From Paenibacillus sp. BSR1-1 (GTDB taxonomy: Bacteria > Bacillota > Bacilli > Bacillales > Cytobacillaceae): DNA of 64,000 nucleotides. The notes below the pieces were generated by a model. That model worked only from the letters and a program-made list of their open reading frames with translations, had not been told where the DNA came from and ran no database searches. Shown here piece after piece: positions 1 to 7,871 of this stretch (position 1 is the stretch's first letter; each line of letters begins with the position of its first letter). The position numbers were made by a program, and so were the translations under genes. The stretch spans positions 1 to 64,000 of the forward strand of contig NZ_JAQMWQ010000031.1 in the NCBI RefSeq assembly GCF_030403775.1. Reading direction: 5' to 3'.

Positions 1-39
1 CTGATGTAGAGTGGGGGCCTTGAAAGTTTCGTTCATATC

Positions 40-93
40 AGGAGGCTCCCCGGACCGCCCGCGGAAAGCGAAGCGCCTGGAGCGCAAATCAAC
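40..93 (+). repeat. Partial copy of dispersed GC-rich repeat (family A)
   Basis: This stretch matches the right half of the fuller copies at 9134-9260 and 18081-18208. It carries the shared AGGAGGCTCC, AAGCGAAGCGCCTGGAGCGC and AAATCAAC blocks. The left half is missing or diverged. It lies just past the yugI terminator. No reading frame is supported here. Confidence 0.75.
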
Positions 94-117
94 AACAAAT
101 TCAGAGAGCAAAAAATA

Positions 118-157
118 AAGCCAAGGCCAACTGCTTTTCAACAGTATGCCTTGGCTT
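118..157 (-). terminator. Terminator of yugI
   Basis: A perfect inverted repeat, AAGCCAAGGC and GCCTTGGCTT, lies 11 bases after the yugI stop. On the minus strand a T-rich run follows the stem. Confidence 0.85.
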
Positions 158-167
158 AATGAATGAT

Positions 168-569
168 TTATTTCTTAATTAAATCTTCGCGCTGTGATTG
201 GTCAATCCATTCTTGAAGCTTATCCTTAAGTGTGTTAAAGCCTTGTTGTCCTTCTGCTTCCGGAATGATGGCAGCCGCTTGGCGCTTACGAGGCTTCTTC
301 ACTTTTGCTAGTTGCTCGACTGGCGCTTCTTCAGTTGCTCTGATTGAAAGACCAATTTTTCCTGCCCCTTCATCAACCGATAAAACTTTTACTTTAATTT
401 CATCCCCAACTTTAAGATGGTCATTAATATCCTTCACATAACCGTGCGTGATTTCTGAAATATGCACAAGACCTTGTGTATTTTCATCTAATGCAACGAA
501 CGCGCCATATGGTTGAATTCCTGTTACTTTACCTGTTACGATACTTCCTGTTTCAAAGTTTCCTGACAT
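168..569 (-). CDS. yugI: S1-domain RNA-binding general stress protein 13 (YugI family)
   Basis: The 133-residue protein has one S1/OB-fold RNA-binding domain at about residues 6-75 (GSIVTGKVTGIQPYGAFVAL, then GLVHISEI and GLSIRA). A basic linker (KKPRKRQ) and an acidic tail follow. Length and layout fit B. subtilis YugI (GSP13), a stress-induced ribosome-associated protein by family knowledge. AGGAGTG lies 5 bases before the ATG. A near-consensus sigma-A promoter (622-650) and a strong terminator (118-157) make it a single-gene transcript. The exact molecular role is not shown by the sequence. Confidence 0.9.
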   Translation of the reverse strand: MSGNFETGSIVTGKVTGIQPYGAFVALDENTQGLVHISEITHGYVKDINDHLKVGDEIKVKVLSVDEGAGKIGLSIRATEEAPVEQLAKVKKPRKRQAAAIIPEAEGQQGFNTLKDKLQEWIDQSQREDLIKK

Positions 570-621
570 GAAAACACTCCTAAGTAAATAATTATTTAGT
601 CCCTTATATACGCATTATAAG

Positions 622-650
622 ATTATACCACAAAGAATTGTTTTTATCAA
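622..650 (-). promoter_or_regulatory. Sigma-A promoter of yugI
   Basis: The minus strand reads TTGATA, a 17-base spacer, then TATAAT. The -10 lies 53 bases upstream of the yugI ATG. This is one of the best promoter matches in the window. Confidence 0.8.
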
Positions 651-790
651 AGAAAGTAAAATAATAGAAACAGGGCCCCTTCTAAATTATAAAATTGTCA
701 GTAAATTTTAACATGTAGAATTAGAAAAATGATTTATCCAATGTTACACTAGTAGAGAGTAACTTAATATTTTAAGTTGAGGTGAACAGT

Positions 791-1024
791 ATGAATAAAA
801 TCGGTCAAACAATCAAATCCGCTCGTGAAATGCGAAACATGACACAGGAAGAATTAGCACAAAAAATCAGAGTTGGAACAAGTACGATTGAAAAATATGA
901 ATCCGGGGAACAAATTCCAAGCAGTCAGACCATTTTAAAACTATCTACTGTATTAGATATCGCAGCATCTGAGTTATTAGAATACCACAAACTTCATACA
1001 AACTCCTCGTCAGTGGAAAACTAA
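791..1024 (+). CDS. Small XRE-family HTH regulator
   Basis: This 77-residue protein is almost entirely one Cro/CI-type helix-turn-helix (residues 4-60). The core is RNMTQEELAQKI, then GTSTIEKYESGEQIPS, and a short polar tail follows. A GTG at 782 would add three residues, but GAGGTGA lies 5 bases before ATG 791, so the ATG is chosen. There is no sensor or dimerisation domain beyond the HTH. A strong terminator follows about 90 bases downstream. Targets cannot be read from the sequence. Confidence 0.85.
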   Translation: MNKIGQTIKSAREMRNMTQEELAQKIRVGTSTIEKYESGEQIPSSQTILKLSTVLDIAASELLEYHKLHTNSSSVEN

Positions 1025-1111
1025 TAAATTTTTCTATCATGGTTGTATAATAAAGGGGAAATCTGGTAAACCTTATATCATAAGCTTTCTAGTATTCCCC
1101 CCTTTTTGAGT

Positions 1112-1146
1112 GGACACCCCGATATCGGGATGTCCTCTTTTTTTTA
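1112..1146 (+). terminator. Terminator downstream of the XRE gene
   Basis: GGACACCCCGAT pairs with the following ATCGGGATGTCC (one mismatch), followed by a T-run on the plus strand. The T-run reaches the stop codon of the converging yugE gene. Confidence 0.8.
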
Positions 1147-1407
1147 CAACGAACAAGAATCGTTCGCCTTAATATTTAAAAGTTCGCCCGCTACTTTTAA
1201 ACAGCTTTCCAATGGGATAAGTTTTTCAAAGGAGAATTCATAGATGGTTTGAATTCGCTTAGCAAGTATTAATGGGTGGTCTAGTTCATGAACAGCCGCT
1301 ATCACATCAGCGATTTCCGTCTCATAGCTCCCATTTTTCAATTGGAAAGGATCCCATTCATTTAATAAGTCAACAAACTTTAAATTTGTCTGAATCTCTT
1401 TTCTCAT
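1144..1407 (-). CDS. yugE: DUF1871 family protein (YugE-like)
   Basis: The 87-residue soluble protein resembles the DUF1871 family, represented by B. subtilis YugE (about 86 residues), which also neighbours patB. It has no signal peptide or membrane segment. The family is thought to be all-helical and its function is unknown. GGGAGAAAAAA precedes the ATG. It diverges from patB across an 86-base gap, so both promoters must lie in that gap. Confidence 0.75.
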   Translation of the reverse strand: MRKEIQTNLKFVDLLNEWDPFQLKNGSYETEIADVIAAVHELDHPLILAKRIQTIYEFSFEKLIPLESCLKVAGELLNIKANDSCSL

Positions 1408-1493
1408 TTTTTTCTCCCTATTGTTTTAACATTTGATTGATATATTTTATCATAAGAAGGAGAAGGTAAGAAAATATTACAGGCGGTGGACAT

Positions 1494-2657
1494 ATGTCAG
1501 TATTTAATGAGCGGATAGACCGGTTTAAAACGGCATCAGTCAAATGGGAATTAACAAAAGATATCTTTGGAGAGTCAGATTTATGGCCGATGTGGGTTGC
1601 GGATATGGATTTTAAGCCGCCACAGGCTGTCATTGATGCGATAAAGAATCGCGTCGAACACGGGGTCTTTGGCTATACTTTTGTCCCGACCTCCACCTCA
1701 GAAGCTATTAACTCCTGGCTGTTAAAGCGGCATCAATGGAAAATTATCACTTCATGGCTATTATATTGCAGCGGTGTGGTGCAGGCCATCAGTACAGCCA
1801 TACAGTCGTTTACGAAGGAAGGTGATCGGGTACTGCTTCAATCTCCCGTGTATACTCCTTTCTTTGATATGATTGAAAAAAATAAACGCATCGTCGTAAA
1901 CTCTCCGCTGTTATTGAATGGAGATCGTTATCAGATTGATTTTGCGGGTTTTGAAAAAGCTTTGCAAGAAGGCTGTAAATTATTTTTACTTTGCAATCCG
2001 CACAATCCTGCTGGCAGGGTTTGGACAAAAGATGAGCTATTAAAAATTGGTGAGTTATGTTTACAATATAATTGCCTTATTCTTTCTGATGAGATTCATT
2101 CTGATATTATCTATAAGAAGTTTACGCATAAACCAATTGCTTCTTTAAATGATGAGCTTTTGGATAGAACCATCACTTTAATTGCTCCTAGCAAAACGTT
2201 TAATCTTGCTGGCTTACAGGCTTCTGCTGTAATCATTAAAAATAAGGAATTAAGGATCCAATTTCAGGAGCAGCAAAAACGCCAAGGTGTTTTCTCCTTG
2301 AATACCTTTGGGATAATTGGAATGGAGGCCGCCTATCGTCACGGTGAGGAATGGCTCGAAGAACTGATTGATTATTTGCAGGTGAACAAGGATTATACAA
2401 TTCAATTCCTAGCGGATCATTTCCCGGAAATCACTTGTATTGATGCCGAAGGAACTTACCTGTTATGGCTTGATTGCCGAAAACTTGGATTAAGCGATAA
2501 AGAGTTACGAAACTTGCTGATTCAAAAAGGAAAGCTGGCATTAGAACCCGGTTCTAAATACGGCCCTGGCGGTGAAGGATTCGTCCGCATCAATATTGCT
2601 TGTCCAAAGGATGACTTGATAGAAGGACTAGAACGTCTAAAAAGAGCACTTGGTTAA
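1494..2657 (+). CDS. patB: PatB/MalY-type cystathionine beta-lyase
   Basis: This 387-residue fold-type I PLP enzyme has the same length as B. subtilis PatB. The PLP-binding lysine is K234 in the block APSKTFNLAGLQ. The upstream LCNPHNPAGRVW and LSDEIHSDI motifs and the C-terminal FVRINIACP arginine loop are also present. Family knowledge: it cleaves cystathionine and related C-S substrates to give a thiol, ammonia and pyruvate. GGCGGTGG lies 5 bases before the ATG. The gene runs straight into tandem array 1, with no clear simple terminator before the array. Confidence 0.9.
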   Translation: MSVFNERIDRFKTASVKWELTKDIFGESDLWPMWVADMDFKPPQAVIDAIKNRVEHGVFGYTFVPTSTSEAINSWLLKRHQWKIITSWLLYCSGVVQAISTAIQSFTKEGDRVLLQSPVYTPFFDMIEKNKRIVVNSPLLLNGDRYQIDFAGFEKALQEGCKLFLLCNPHNPAGRVWTKDELLKIGELCLQYNCLILSDEIHSDIIYKKFTHKPIASLNDELLDRTITLIAPSKTFNLAGLQASAVIIKNKELRIQFQEQQKRQGVFSLNTFGIIGMEAAYRHGEEWLEELIDYLQVNKDYTIQFLADHFPEITCIDAEGTYLLWLDCRKLGLSDKELRNLLIQKGKLALEPGSKYGPGGEGFVRINIACPKDDLIEGLERLKRALG

Positions 2658-2658
2658 T

Positions 2659-3082
2659 ATGAACGCTTCTTATCGACTGTCTAACTGATAAATTGGCTTC
2701 CTCGGTCGTTATGAATGCTTCTTTTCGACCGTCGAACCAAAAAATTGGCTCCCTCGGTCGTTATGGATGCTTCTTATCGACCATTGAACCAAAAAATTGG
2801 CTCCCTCGGTCGTTATGAATGCTTCTTTTCGACCGTCGAACCAAAAAATTGGCTCCCTCGGTCGTTATGAACTCTTCTTATCGACCATTGAACCAAAAAA
2901 TTGGCTCCCTCGGTCGTTATGAACTCTTCTTATCGACCGTCGAACCAAAAAATTGGCTTCCTCGGTCGTTATGAACGCTTCTTATCGACCGTTTGCACCA
3001 AAAAATTGGCTCTCTTGGTCGTTATGATCGCCTCTTATCGACTGTTGAACTCAAATATGGATTCTAACGGTCGATAAGAAGG
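2659..3082. repeat. Tandem array 1: eight 52-bp units with internal dyads
   Basis: This 435-base gap between the converging patB and PH-domain genes is filled by about eight units. Units start at 2659, 2711, 2763, 2815, 2867, 2919, 2971 and 3024, so the period is 52 (once 53). Each unit holds a dyad, CGGTCG to CGACCG, with about 17 bases between the arms, and a second small dyad CCAA-AAAA-TTGG. The last unit ends with CGGTCGATAAGAAGG, the exact reverse complement of the expected dyad arm. The period is not a multiple of three and no reading frame is supported. Confidence 0.95.
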
Positions 3083-3092
3083 TATAAAAAGA

Positions 3093-3470
3093 TTATTTCA
3101 ACACATATTCAGCTAAAACACTTTGGAGTTCATAGATGTTTAAGTTTTTATTAAATTGCTTTTGCAGCGGAAGTGCATTTCCGGAGATCCAAATCTTTAA
3201 TTCCGCATCTAAATCGAAGCTCCCTGCTGTTTCAATGCTGAAATGAGTAATGTTTTTATATGGGATAGAATGATACTCGACCTTTTTTCCAGTTAAACCT
3301 TGCTTGTCAACTAAAATTAACCGCTTATTCGTAAAAACAAACATGTCCCGAATGAGTCTATACGCTTTTTCAATTCTTTCACTTGGAGCCAAAACACGTT
3401 CAAATTCCTTTTGTACTTCCTGTGCATTCACTTCTGAGGCATTGCCCATTAAACCATCTAAAAAACCCAT
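3093..3470 (-). CDS. Bacterial PH-domain protein (bPH type, YvbH-like)
   Basis: The 125-residue protein looks like one bacterial pleckstrin-homology-like domain. A run of short beta strands (MFVFTNKRLILVDKQG, VEYHSIPYKNITHFSIETA, DAELKIWISGN) is followed by a C-terminal helix. The phrase FTNKRLILVDKQG is characteristic of the bPH_1 family. There is no membrane segment. GAGAGGGTGA precedes the ATG. It stands alone between array 1 and the gndA terminator. Ligand and role are unknown. Confidence 0.7.
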   Translation of the reverse strand: MGFLDGLMGNASEVNAQEVQKEFERVLAPSERIEKAYRLIRDMFVFTNKRLILVDKQGLTGKKVEYHSIPYKNITHFSIETAGSFDLDAELKIWISGNALPLQKQFNKNLNIYELQSVLAEYVLK

Positions 3471-3529
3471 CTAAATCACCCTCTCAATTCTCTCAATTCA
3501 GTATACATAAGTTTCCATATATTAAAAAG

Positions 3530-3553
3530 CCAGACGTGAATGTCCACGTCTGG
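3530..3553 (-). terminator. Terminator of gndA
   Basis: CCAGACGTG and CACGTCTGG form a 9-bp perfect stem with a 6-base loop. A TTTTT run follows on the minus strand, 8 bases past the gndA stop. Confidence 0.85.
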
Positions 3554-3561
3554 TTCGTCAA

Positions 3562-4974
3562 TTATTTCTCAAGCCACTCGGTATGGAAAGTTCCTTCACG
3601 ATCCACCCGCTGATACGTATGAGCTCCAAAATAATCGCGCTGAGCTTGAAGCAGGTTGGCAGGCAGGACCGCTGAGCGATAACTGTCATAATACGAAATT
3701 GCACTAGAGAGTCCTGGAACAGGTATCCCTGCTTTTAAAGCAATGGAAACAACCTCTCTAGCTGCATCCTGATAATCCCCTGTAATTGCTTGAAAGTAGG
3801 AATCCATGAGCAAGTTGTCTAATTCCGGATTTCGATCATATGCATCCATGATATTTTGCAGGAATGCTGCTCGAATGATGCAGCCGCCTCTGAAGATCTT
3901 CGCAATTTCACCCGGTCTCAAATCCCAATTATACTCATGGGAAGCCACTTTATATTGCGAAAATCCTTGTGCATAAGAAATAATTTTACTAAAATACAAG
4001 GTTTTCCGAATTAATTCAATAACGTCCTTTTTATTGCCAACAAATTTATTTTCACTAGGTCCTTTTAACCATTTGCTAGCTTTTACACGCTCTTCCTTCA
4101 TAGCTGAAAGGAAACGCGAGAACACAGATTCAGTAATAATGGATAGTGGAATACCCAAATCAAGGGCACTCTGACTTGTCCATTTTCCTGTTCCTTTTTG
4201 TCCGGCAGTATCGAGAATAACATCCACTAATGGCTTGCCGGTTTCAGGATCCATTTTTGTAAAGATGTCTGCGGTAATTTCAATCAAATAGCTGTCAAGT
4301 TCTCCTTGATTCCACTCGCTAAAGACTTCATGAAGTTCGTTGACAGATAAGCCAAGGAGCGTTTTCATTAAATGGTAAGATTCACATATTAACTGCATGT
4401 CACCATATTCAATACCATTATGAACCATTTTTACATAGTGCCCGGCACCATTTGGACCAATATATGTACAACAAGGTTCTCCATCCACCTTAGCTGAAAT
4501 AGCCGTTAAGAGCGGACCAACCTCATCATAAGCTTCCTTTTGTCCGCTTGGCATGATCGACGGACCTGTCAATGCTCCCTCTTCCCCGCCAGAAACACCG
4601 GCACCTATGAAAAGAAGCCCTTTCTCAGCAAGAGCGGCATTTCGTCGAATGGTATCTTTGTAATAGCTATTGCCTCCATCAATAAGAATGTCCCCTTTGT
4701 CTAAATAGGGTACTAGCGATTCAATCGCTTTATCGGTAATTTCACCAGCATTTACCATTAATAAAATTTTTCGGGGAAGCTCCAAAGATTGAACAAATTC
4801 TTCAATATTGGCAGTACCAATTATATTTTTCCCTTTATGATGTTCTAAAATTTCATTTACTTTCTCAGCGGAGAGATCGTATACGGAAACAGGGAAACCT
4901 TTGCTTTCAAAATTCAGGGCCAAACTTCTTCCCATTACACCTACACCGACAACCCCAACTTTTTGTTTTTCCAA
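3562..4974 (-). CDS. gndA: 6-phosphogluconate dehydrogenase, decarboxylating
   Basis: The oxidative pentose-phosphate enzyme converts 6-phosphogluconate to ribulose 5-phosphate and CO2, reducing NADP. An N-terminal Rossmann motif (GVGVMGRSLALNF) is followed by GGNSYYKDT, GVSGGEEGA, KMVHNGIEYGD with the catalytic lysine, and the C-terminal tail FGAHTYQRVD. A TTG start at 4974 (470 aa) is preferred. The ATG at 4983 directly abuts AAGGG, which then sits 9 bases before the TTG. B. subtilis GndA is about 469 aa. It is a single-gene unit with an extended -10 promoter and its own terminator. Confidence 0.95.
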   Translation of the reverse strand: MEKQKVGVVGVGVMGRSLALNFESKGFPVSVYDLSAEKVNEILEHHKGKNIIGTANIEEFVQSLELPRKILLMVNAGEITDKAIESLVPYLDKGDILIDGGNSYYKDTIRRNAALAEKGLLFIGAGVSGGEEGALTGPSIMPSGQKEAYDEVGPLLTAISAKVDGEPCCTYIGPNGAGHYVKMVHNGIEYGDMQLICESYHLMKTLLGLSVNELHEVFSEWNQGELDSYLIEITADIFTKMDPETGKPLVDVILDTAGQKGTGKWTSQSALDLGIPLSIITESVFSRFLSAMKEERVKASKWLKGPSENKFVGNKKDVIELIRKTLYFSKIISYAQGFSQYKVASHEYNWDLRPGEIAKIFRGGCIIRAAFLQNIMDAYDRNPELDNLLMDSYFQAITGDYQDAAREVVSIALKAGIPVPGLSSAISYYDSYRSAVLPANLLQAQRDYFGAHTYQRVDREGTFHTEWLEK

Positions 4975-5015
4975 TCTTATCATCCCTTCAAGGTTGTGAA
5001 AAAAAATTCATTTTT

Positions 5016-5024
5016 ATTATAACA
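5016..5024 (-). promoter_or_regulatory. Extended -10 promoter element of gndA
   Basis: The minus strand reads TGTTATAAT, an extended -10 (TG-N-TATAAT). It lies about 42 bases upstream of the gndA start. No good -35 hexamer lies at the usual distance. Confidence 0.55.
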
Positions 5025-5085
5025 TATATGAAATATTTTTTCGCACATCATTTAATACAAAATTTATAATTATAGTGTGAAAAAA

Positions 5086-5115
5086 AATACACTTTTTTAT
5101 TAGTAAAAGTGTATT
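5086..5115 (-). terminator. Terminator of the AlaX gene
   Basis: AATACACTTTT and AAAAGTGTATT form an 11-bp perfect stem. On the minus strand it ends in a run of eight T residues. Confidence 0.85.
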
Positions 5116-5134
5116 AATAAACGAAAAAAGACTG

Positions 5135-6325
5135 CTATTTCGATAATTCGAATAATAACATCAGCATTTCCTCCGGTGTTATAAGCTTTTCGCCTCCTCC
5201 TTGTGCAAAAGAATCATTTCCTCCGCCCTTACCATTTATGAATGGCAATGATTTACCAATAATTGTTTTCATATTTTCGTTTCTAGCTTTTCCCTTTGCA
5301 CAGACGACTTGGAGCTTATCTTCATTGTTCGATACAAAAATAACCAAAGCATTTTCATTGTTTGCCGTGATAAAACGAGCTAATTTCTGAAGTTCTTGAA
5401 TACTGCGATTTTGAAAAATTTCATTTACGATATTATCAGTATAATATTTATCATTCAAATCCTTTGCCTCGAATTGCAGTAGCTGCTCCTTAGTTTGTTC
5501 TAAAAGCTTTTCCTGCGATTTTGCATTCTCAAGCATCCGGCCAACAGCTGCCTCCATATCTTTTTCAGGCGCATTAAGCAAACTGGTTAACTGAAGCAGA
5601 ATTCTCTGTTTTTGCCCAAGCTGTTTTAAAACTCGATTTCCGCAGACAAATTGAAGCCGTGTGTTTTTCCTTTGTCTTTCCCAATCTAAAACTTTTATTG
5701 CACTAACCTCTCCTGTTGCTTTTGGATGGGTTCCGCCGCAGCCGTTATAGTCGAAATCCGGAATAATCACGAGCCGGATATTTTCTTTAACCTTCGTTTC
5801 TTTTCTTAATGGATATTGAGACAGCTCTTTCTCTGTTACCCACTTTACTTCAATAGACCTATTCTCCAAAATTATTTGGTTTGCAAGCTCTTCCGCTTTC
5901 TTCGCTTCCTGCTCCGTTAAATTTTCTGTCTGCAAATCAATGGTGACCATTTCATTTCCTAAATGAAAGCCAACGGTCTTGTAATCAAATAATTGCTCAA
6001 ATGCTGCCGATAAAATATGCTGGCCAGCATGCTGCTGCATATGATCAAAGCGCTGTTCCCAATCGATGGCCCCGAGTACCTCTTTCTGGGTGTCATACAA
6101 TGGCATATCTATGTAATGACGTATCTCCCCATGTATTTCTTCAACATTTATTACATTGGACTCTCCAAGCTTCCCAATGTCGTGCGGCTGGCCACCGCCA
6201 GTTGGGTAAAATGCCGTTTGATTTAAAAGAACGTACCAATTCCCTTCCTCGTCTTTCTCTTGTTTAAGCACTTGTGCAGTAAAGGATTGAATGTAGGCAT
6301 CTTGGTAATATAGTTTATTTTCCAT
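5135..6325 (-). CDS. Alanyl-tRNA editing protein, AlaX long form with DHHA1 domain
   Basis: The 396-residue protein is a stand-alone relative of the alanyl-tRNA synthetase editing and C-terminal domains. The N-terminal part has YPTGGGQPHDIG. The zinc-binding HxxxH is in QQHAGQHILS (about residues 98-102), and the third ligand block CGGTHPKATGEV is near residue 200. A coiled-coil stretch follows, and then a glycine-rich DHHA1 end (GKGGGNDSFAQGGG). Family role: it hydrolyses mischarged Ser- or Gly-tRNA(Ala). AGGAG lies 8 bases before the ATG. It is monocistronic. Confidence 0.9.
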   Translation of the reverse strand: MENKLYYQDAYIQSFTAQVLKQEKDEEGNWYVLLNQTAFYPTGGGQPHDIGKLGESNVINVEEIHGEIRHYIDMPLYDTQKEVLGAIDWEQRFDHMQQHAGQHILSAAFEQLFDYKTVGFHLGNEMVTIDLQTENLTEQEAKKAEELANQIILENRSIEVKWVTEKELSQYPLRKETKVKENIRLVIIPDFDYNGCGGTHPKATGEVSAIKVLDWERQRKNTRLQFVCGNRVLKQLGQKQRILLQLTSLLNAPEKDMEAAVGRMLENAKSQEKLLEQTKEQLLQFEAKDLNDKYYTDNIVNEIFQNRSIQELQKLARFITANNENALVIFVSNNEDKLQVVCAKGKARNENMKTIIGKSLPFINGKGGGNDSFAQGGGEKLITPEEMLMLLFELSK

Positions 6326-6386
6326 TTTATTAGCTCCTAAATTTTAATAACCTCATTGTCTTGAAAAAAGGAAGAGAAATCAAGAA

Positions 6387-6418
6387 AAACCTGTCCCGCT
6401 ATTTTGAAGGACAGGTTT
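6387..6418 (-). terminator. Terminator of the low-complexity coat-like gene
   Basis: AAACCTGTCC and GGACAGGTTT form a 10-bp stem 15 bases past the stop of the gene at 6434. A short T-run follows on the minus strand. Confidence 0.8.
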
Positions 6419-6433
6419 CTAAAATAATGAATA

Positions 6434-6808
6434 TTACTTTTTATCTTTACGTTGGCCAAATGTGGATGGTTGAGTCTGCGGCATTTGACCTTGTTGAAAA
6501 CCACCCATTCCTTGAGGAAAACCAGCTTGTTGTCCGCCCATTCCTTGTGGAAAACCTGTTTGCTGTCCGCCCATCATTTGCGGGAATCCTCCAGGCTGCT
6601 GAAAACCGCCCATCATATGTGGATAGCCATGCTGATATCCACCCATTTGTGGATATCCGTGGTGATACCCTCCCATATGAGGATAGCCGTGATACGGATA
6701 TCCACCCATCATTTGTGGATGCCCTTGCTGGAATCCGCCCATCTGAGGAAAACCCATTTGCTGCATACCAGGCTGTCCCTGAAAACTGCCAAATTGTCTT
6801 TTCTCCAT
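6434..6808 (-). CDS. Gly/Met/Gln/Pro/His/Tyr-rich low-complexity protein, probable spore coat component
   Basis: The 124-residue protein has almost no ordinary sequence. It begins MEKRQFGSFQGQ and consists of degenerate repeats such as HPQMMGGYPYHGYPHMGG, YHHGYPQMGG and GGQQTGFPQGM, ending in a basic tail (FGQRKDKK). ATG 6808 is chosen over an upstream in-frame start because GGAGG lies 9 bases before it. The composition (Gly, Met, Gln, Pro, His, Tyr; no Cys) resembles spore coat and crust proteins. This is inference from composition only, and I recognise no specific family. Confidence 0.7.
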   Translation of the reverse strand: MEKRQFGSFQGQPGMQQMGFPQMGGFQQGHPQMMGGYPYHGYPHMGGYHHGYPQMGGYQHGYPHMMGGFQQPGGFPQMMGGQQTGFPQGMGGQQAGFPQGMGGFQQGQMPQTQPSTFGQRKDKK

Positions 6809-6900
6809 CAATACTCGCCTCCTTACAATCTCCCTGTTAGTGTATGTCCACACATTGGAAAAGCTTAGATTTTTACCCAAAAAAGAAAAATTTCATATAA

Positions 6901-6929
6901 AAAGCCATCTCGCTCCATGAGATAGCTTT
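6901..6929 (-). terminator. Terminator of sodC
   Basis: AAAGCCATCTC and GAGATAGCTTT pair with one mismatch. The hairpin lies just past the sodC stop and is followed by a short T-run on the minus strand. Confidence 0.75.
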
Positions 6930-6935
6930 AATCGA

Positions 6936-7490
6936 TTATTCTTTTTCATCCTGTGCTTTCTTTTGACCTTCTTTATTTTTATCCTTAGAAATCTCCCCGC
7001 AGGCGATCCGATTGCCTGAGTCGCCGGCAGGCTGAGTCATACCATCATCTTTTCCTTCATGTACAACAAGCGTGGTCCCCTCTTTTGTAAACAGAGATTT
7101 CTTATCATCCTTTAAGGTGACATTGGATGCCATAAGATCTGCCTTTACGGACCCATCATCCCCAACAATTAAATTAGGCAGGTCGCCGGCATGCGCGCCT
7201 TTTGGATGAAGCAGTCCATGTTCTTTTTTCTCTGGATTAAAATGGTTACCGGCAGATTTGAAATCAGGTGCCTCGCAGGTTCCTTTCTCATGAAAATGAA
7301 TAGCATGTATCCCAGGTGAAAGCCCCTTCAAATCTACGGACATTTTCACACCACTGGCTTGCTCCTGCAATTTGACTGTTCCTAAAGAATCTCCTGCCGC
7401 ATTAAACATTTCCACATCAATTTTTGTGATATTTTTTTCCGTACATCCAGTTAGAATGAGAAGTGGAACAATCAACCAGAATTTCTTCAT
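6936..7490 (-). CDS. sodC: Cu/Zn superoxide dismutase-family lipoprotein
   Basis: A 184-residue secreted lipoprotein starts MKKFWLIVPLLILTGC, with the lipobox LTGC at residues 13-16. The mature part is a SodC domain. It has the copper ligands in HFHEKG, the bridging histidine in AGNHFNP, the zinc site HPKGAHAGDLPN, and the last copper histidine in VVHEGKDD. The disulfide cysteines (GTCEAP and IACGEI) are also present. The C-terminal tail is Lys/Glu-rich. B. subtilis YojM, by memory, lacks two copper ligands; here all appear present, so an active enzyme is plausible. ATG 7490 is preferred because GGGGGA lies just upstream. Confidence 0.88.
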   Translation of the reverse strand: MKKFWLIVPLLILTGCTEKNITKIDVEMFNAAGDSLGTVKLQEQASGVKMSVDLKGLSPGIHAIHFHEKGTCEAPDFKSAGNHFNPEKKEHGLLHPKGAHAGDLPNLIVGDDGSVKADLMASNVTLKDDKKSLFTKEGTTLVVHEGKDDGMTQPAGDSGNRIACGEISKDKNKEGQKKAQDEKE

Positions 7491-7585
7491 ATGTAATCCC
7501 CCTACAATAGACAATTTGCCGTTAGTATCGGCAAACGAACATTGGACTATACAGTATTTGGGGGCAAAAAAAGAAACAGCTGCAG

Positions 7586-7795
7586 TTAACTGTTCCTCTG
7601 ATTAAGCTCATGATTTCGAATTCGATCCTCTAATTCCTTTGCTTTTTTGGCTTCCCGCTTGGAGTGAACAATGATTAACCTCATTGTTACCAAAGCACCT
7701 ATGAAAAAAATAAAAAACGTAATTGCTGCGGGAATATATTCCGATTTATCTTCAGGAAAGTATAAAAACAATGACATTACTAATGACTGAAACAT
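7586..7795 (-). CDS. Small single-span membrane protein of unknown function
   Basis: The 69-residue protein has one clear membrane segment (AAITFFIFFIGALVTMRLIIV) and a weaker hydrophobic N-terminus (MFQSLVMSLFLYF). A charged, probably helical cytoplasmic tail (KREAKKAKELEDRIR) follows. ATG 7795 is chosen because GAAAGGAAG lies 6 bases before it. A TTG seven codons upstream would place that site inside the gene. A weak hairpin with a T-run (about 7570-7594) overlaps the stop codon. I recognise no family. Confidence 0.6.
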   Translation of the reverse strand: MFQSLVMSLFLYFPEDKSEYIPAAITFFIFFIGALVTMRLIIVHSKREAKKAKELEDRIRNHELNQRNS

Positions 7796-7871
7796 TTTTT
7801 TCTTCCTTTCTATCAAGGACTTGCTCTAATAAATCATTATAGCAAGAAAAAACGTTTCCGACCAACAAAGC

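Noticed and set aside
2659..3082. Possible CRISPR array or coding repeat
   Set aside because: Spacers are not unique, and a 52-bp period shifts frame each unit, so no protein repeat is encoded.
6361..6868. Two long plus-strand open frames opposite the Met/Gly-rich gene
   Set aside because: They arise from the repetitive codons of the real minus-strand gene, which has a strong ribosome site and terminator.
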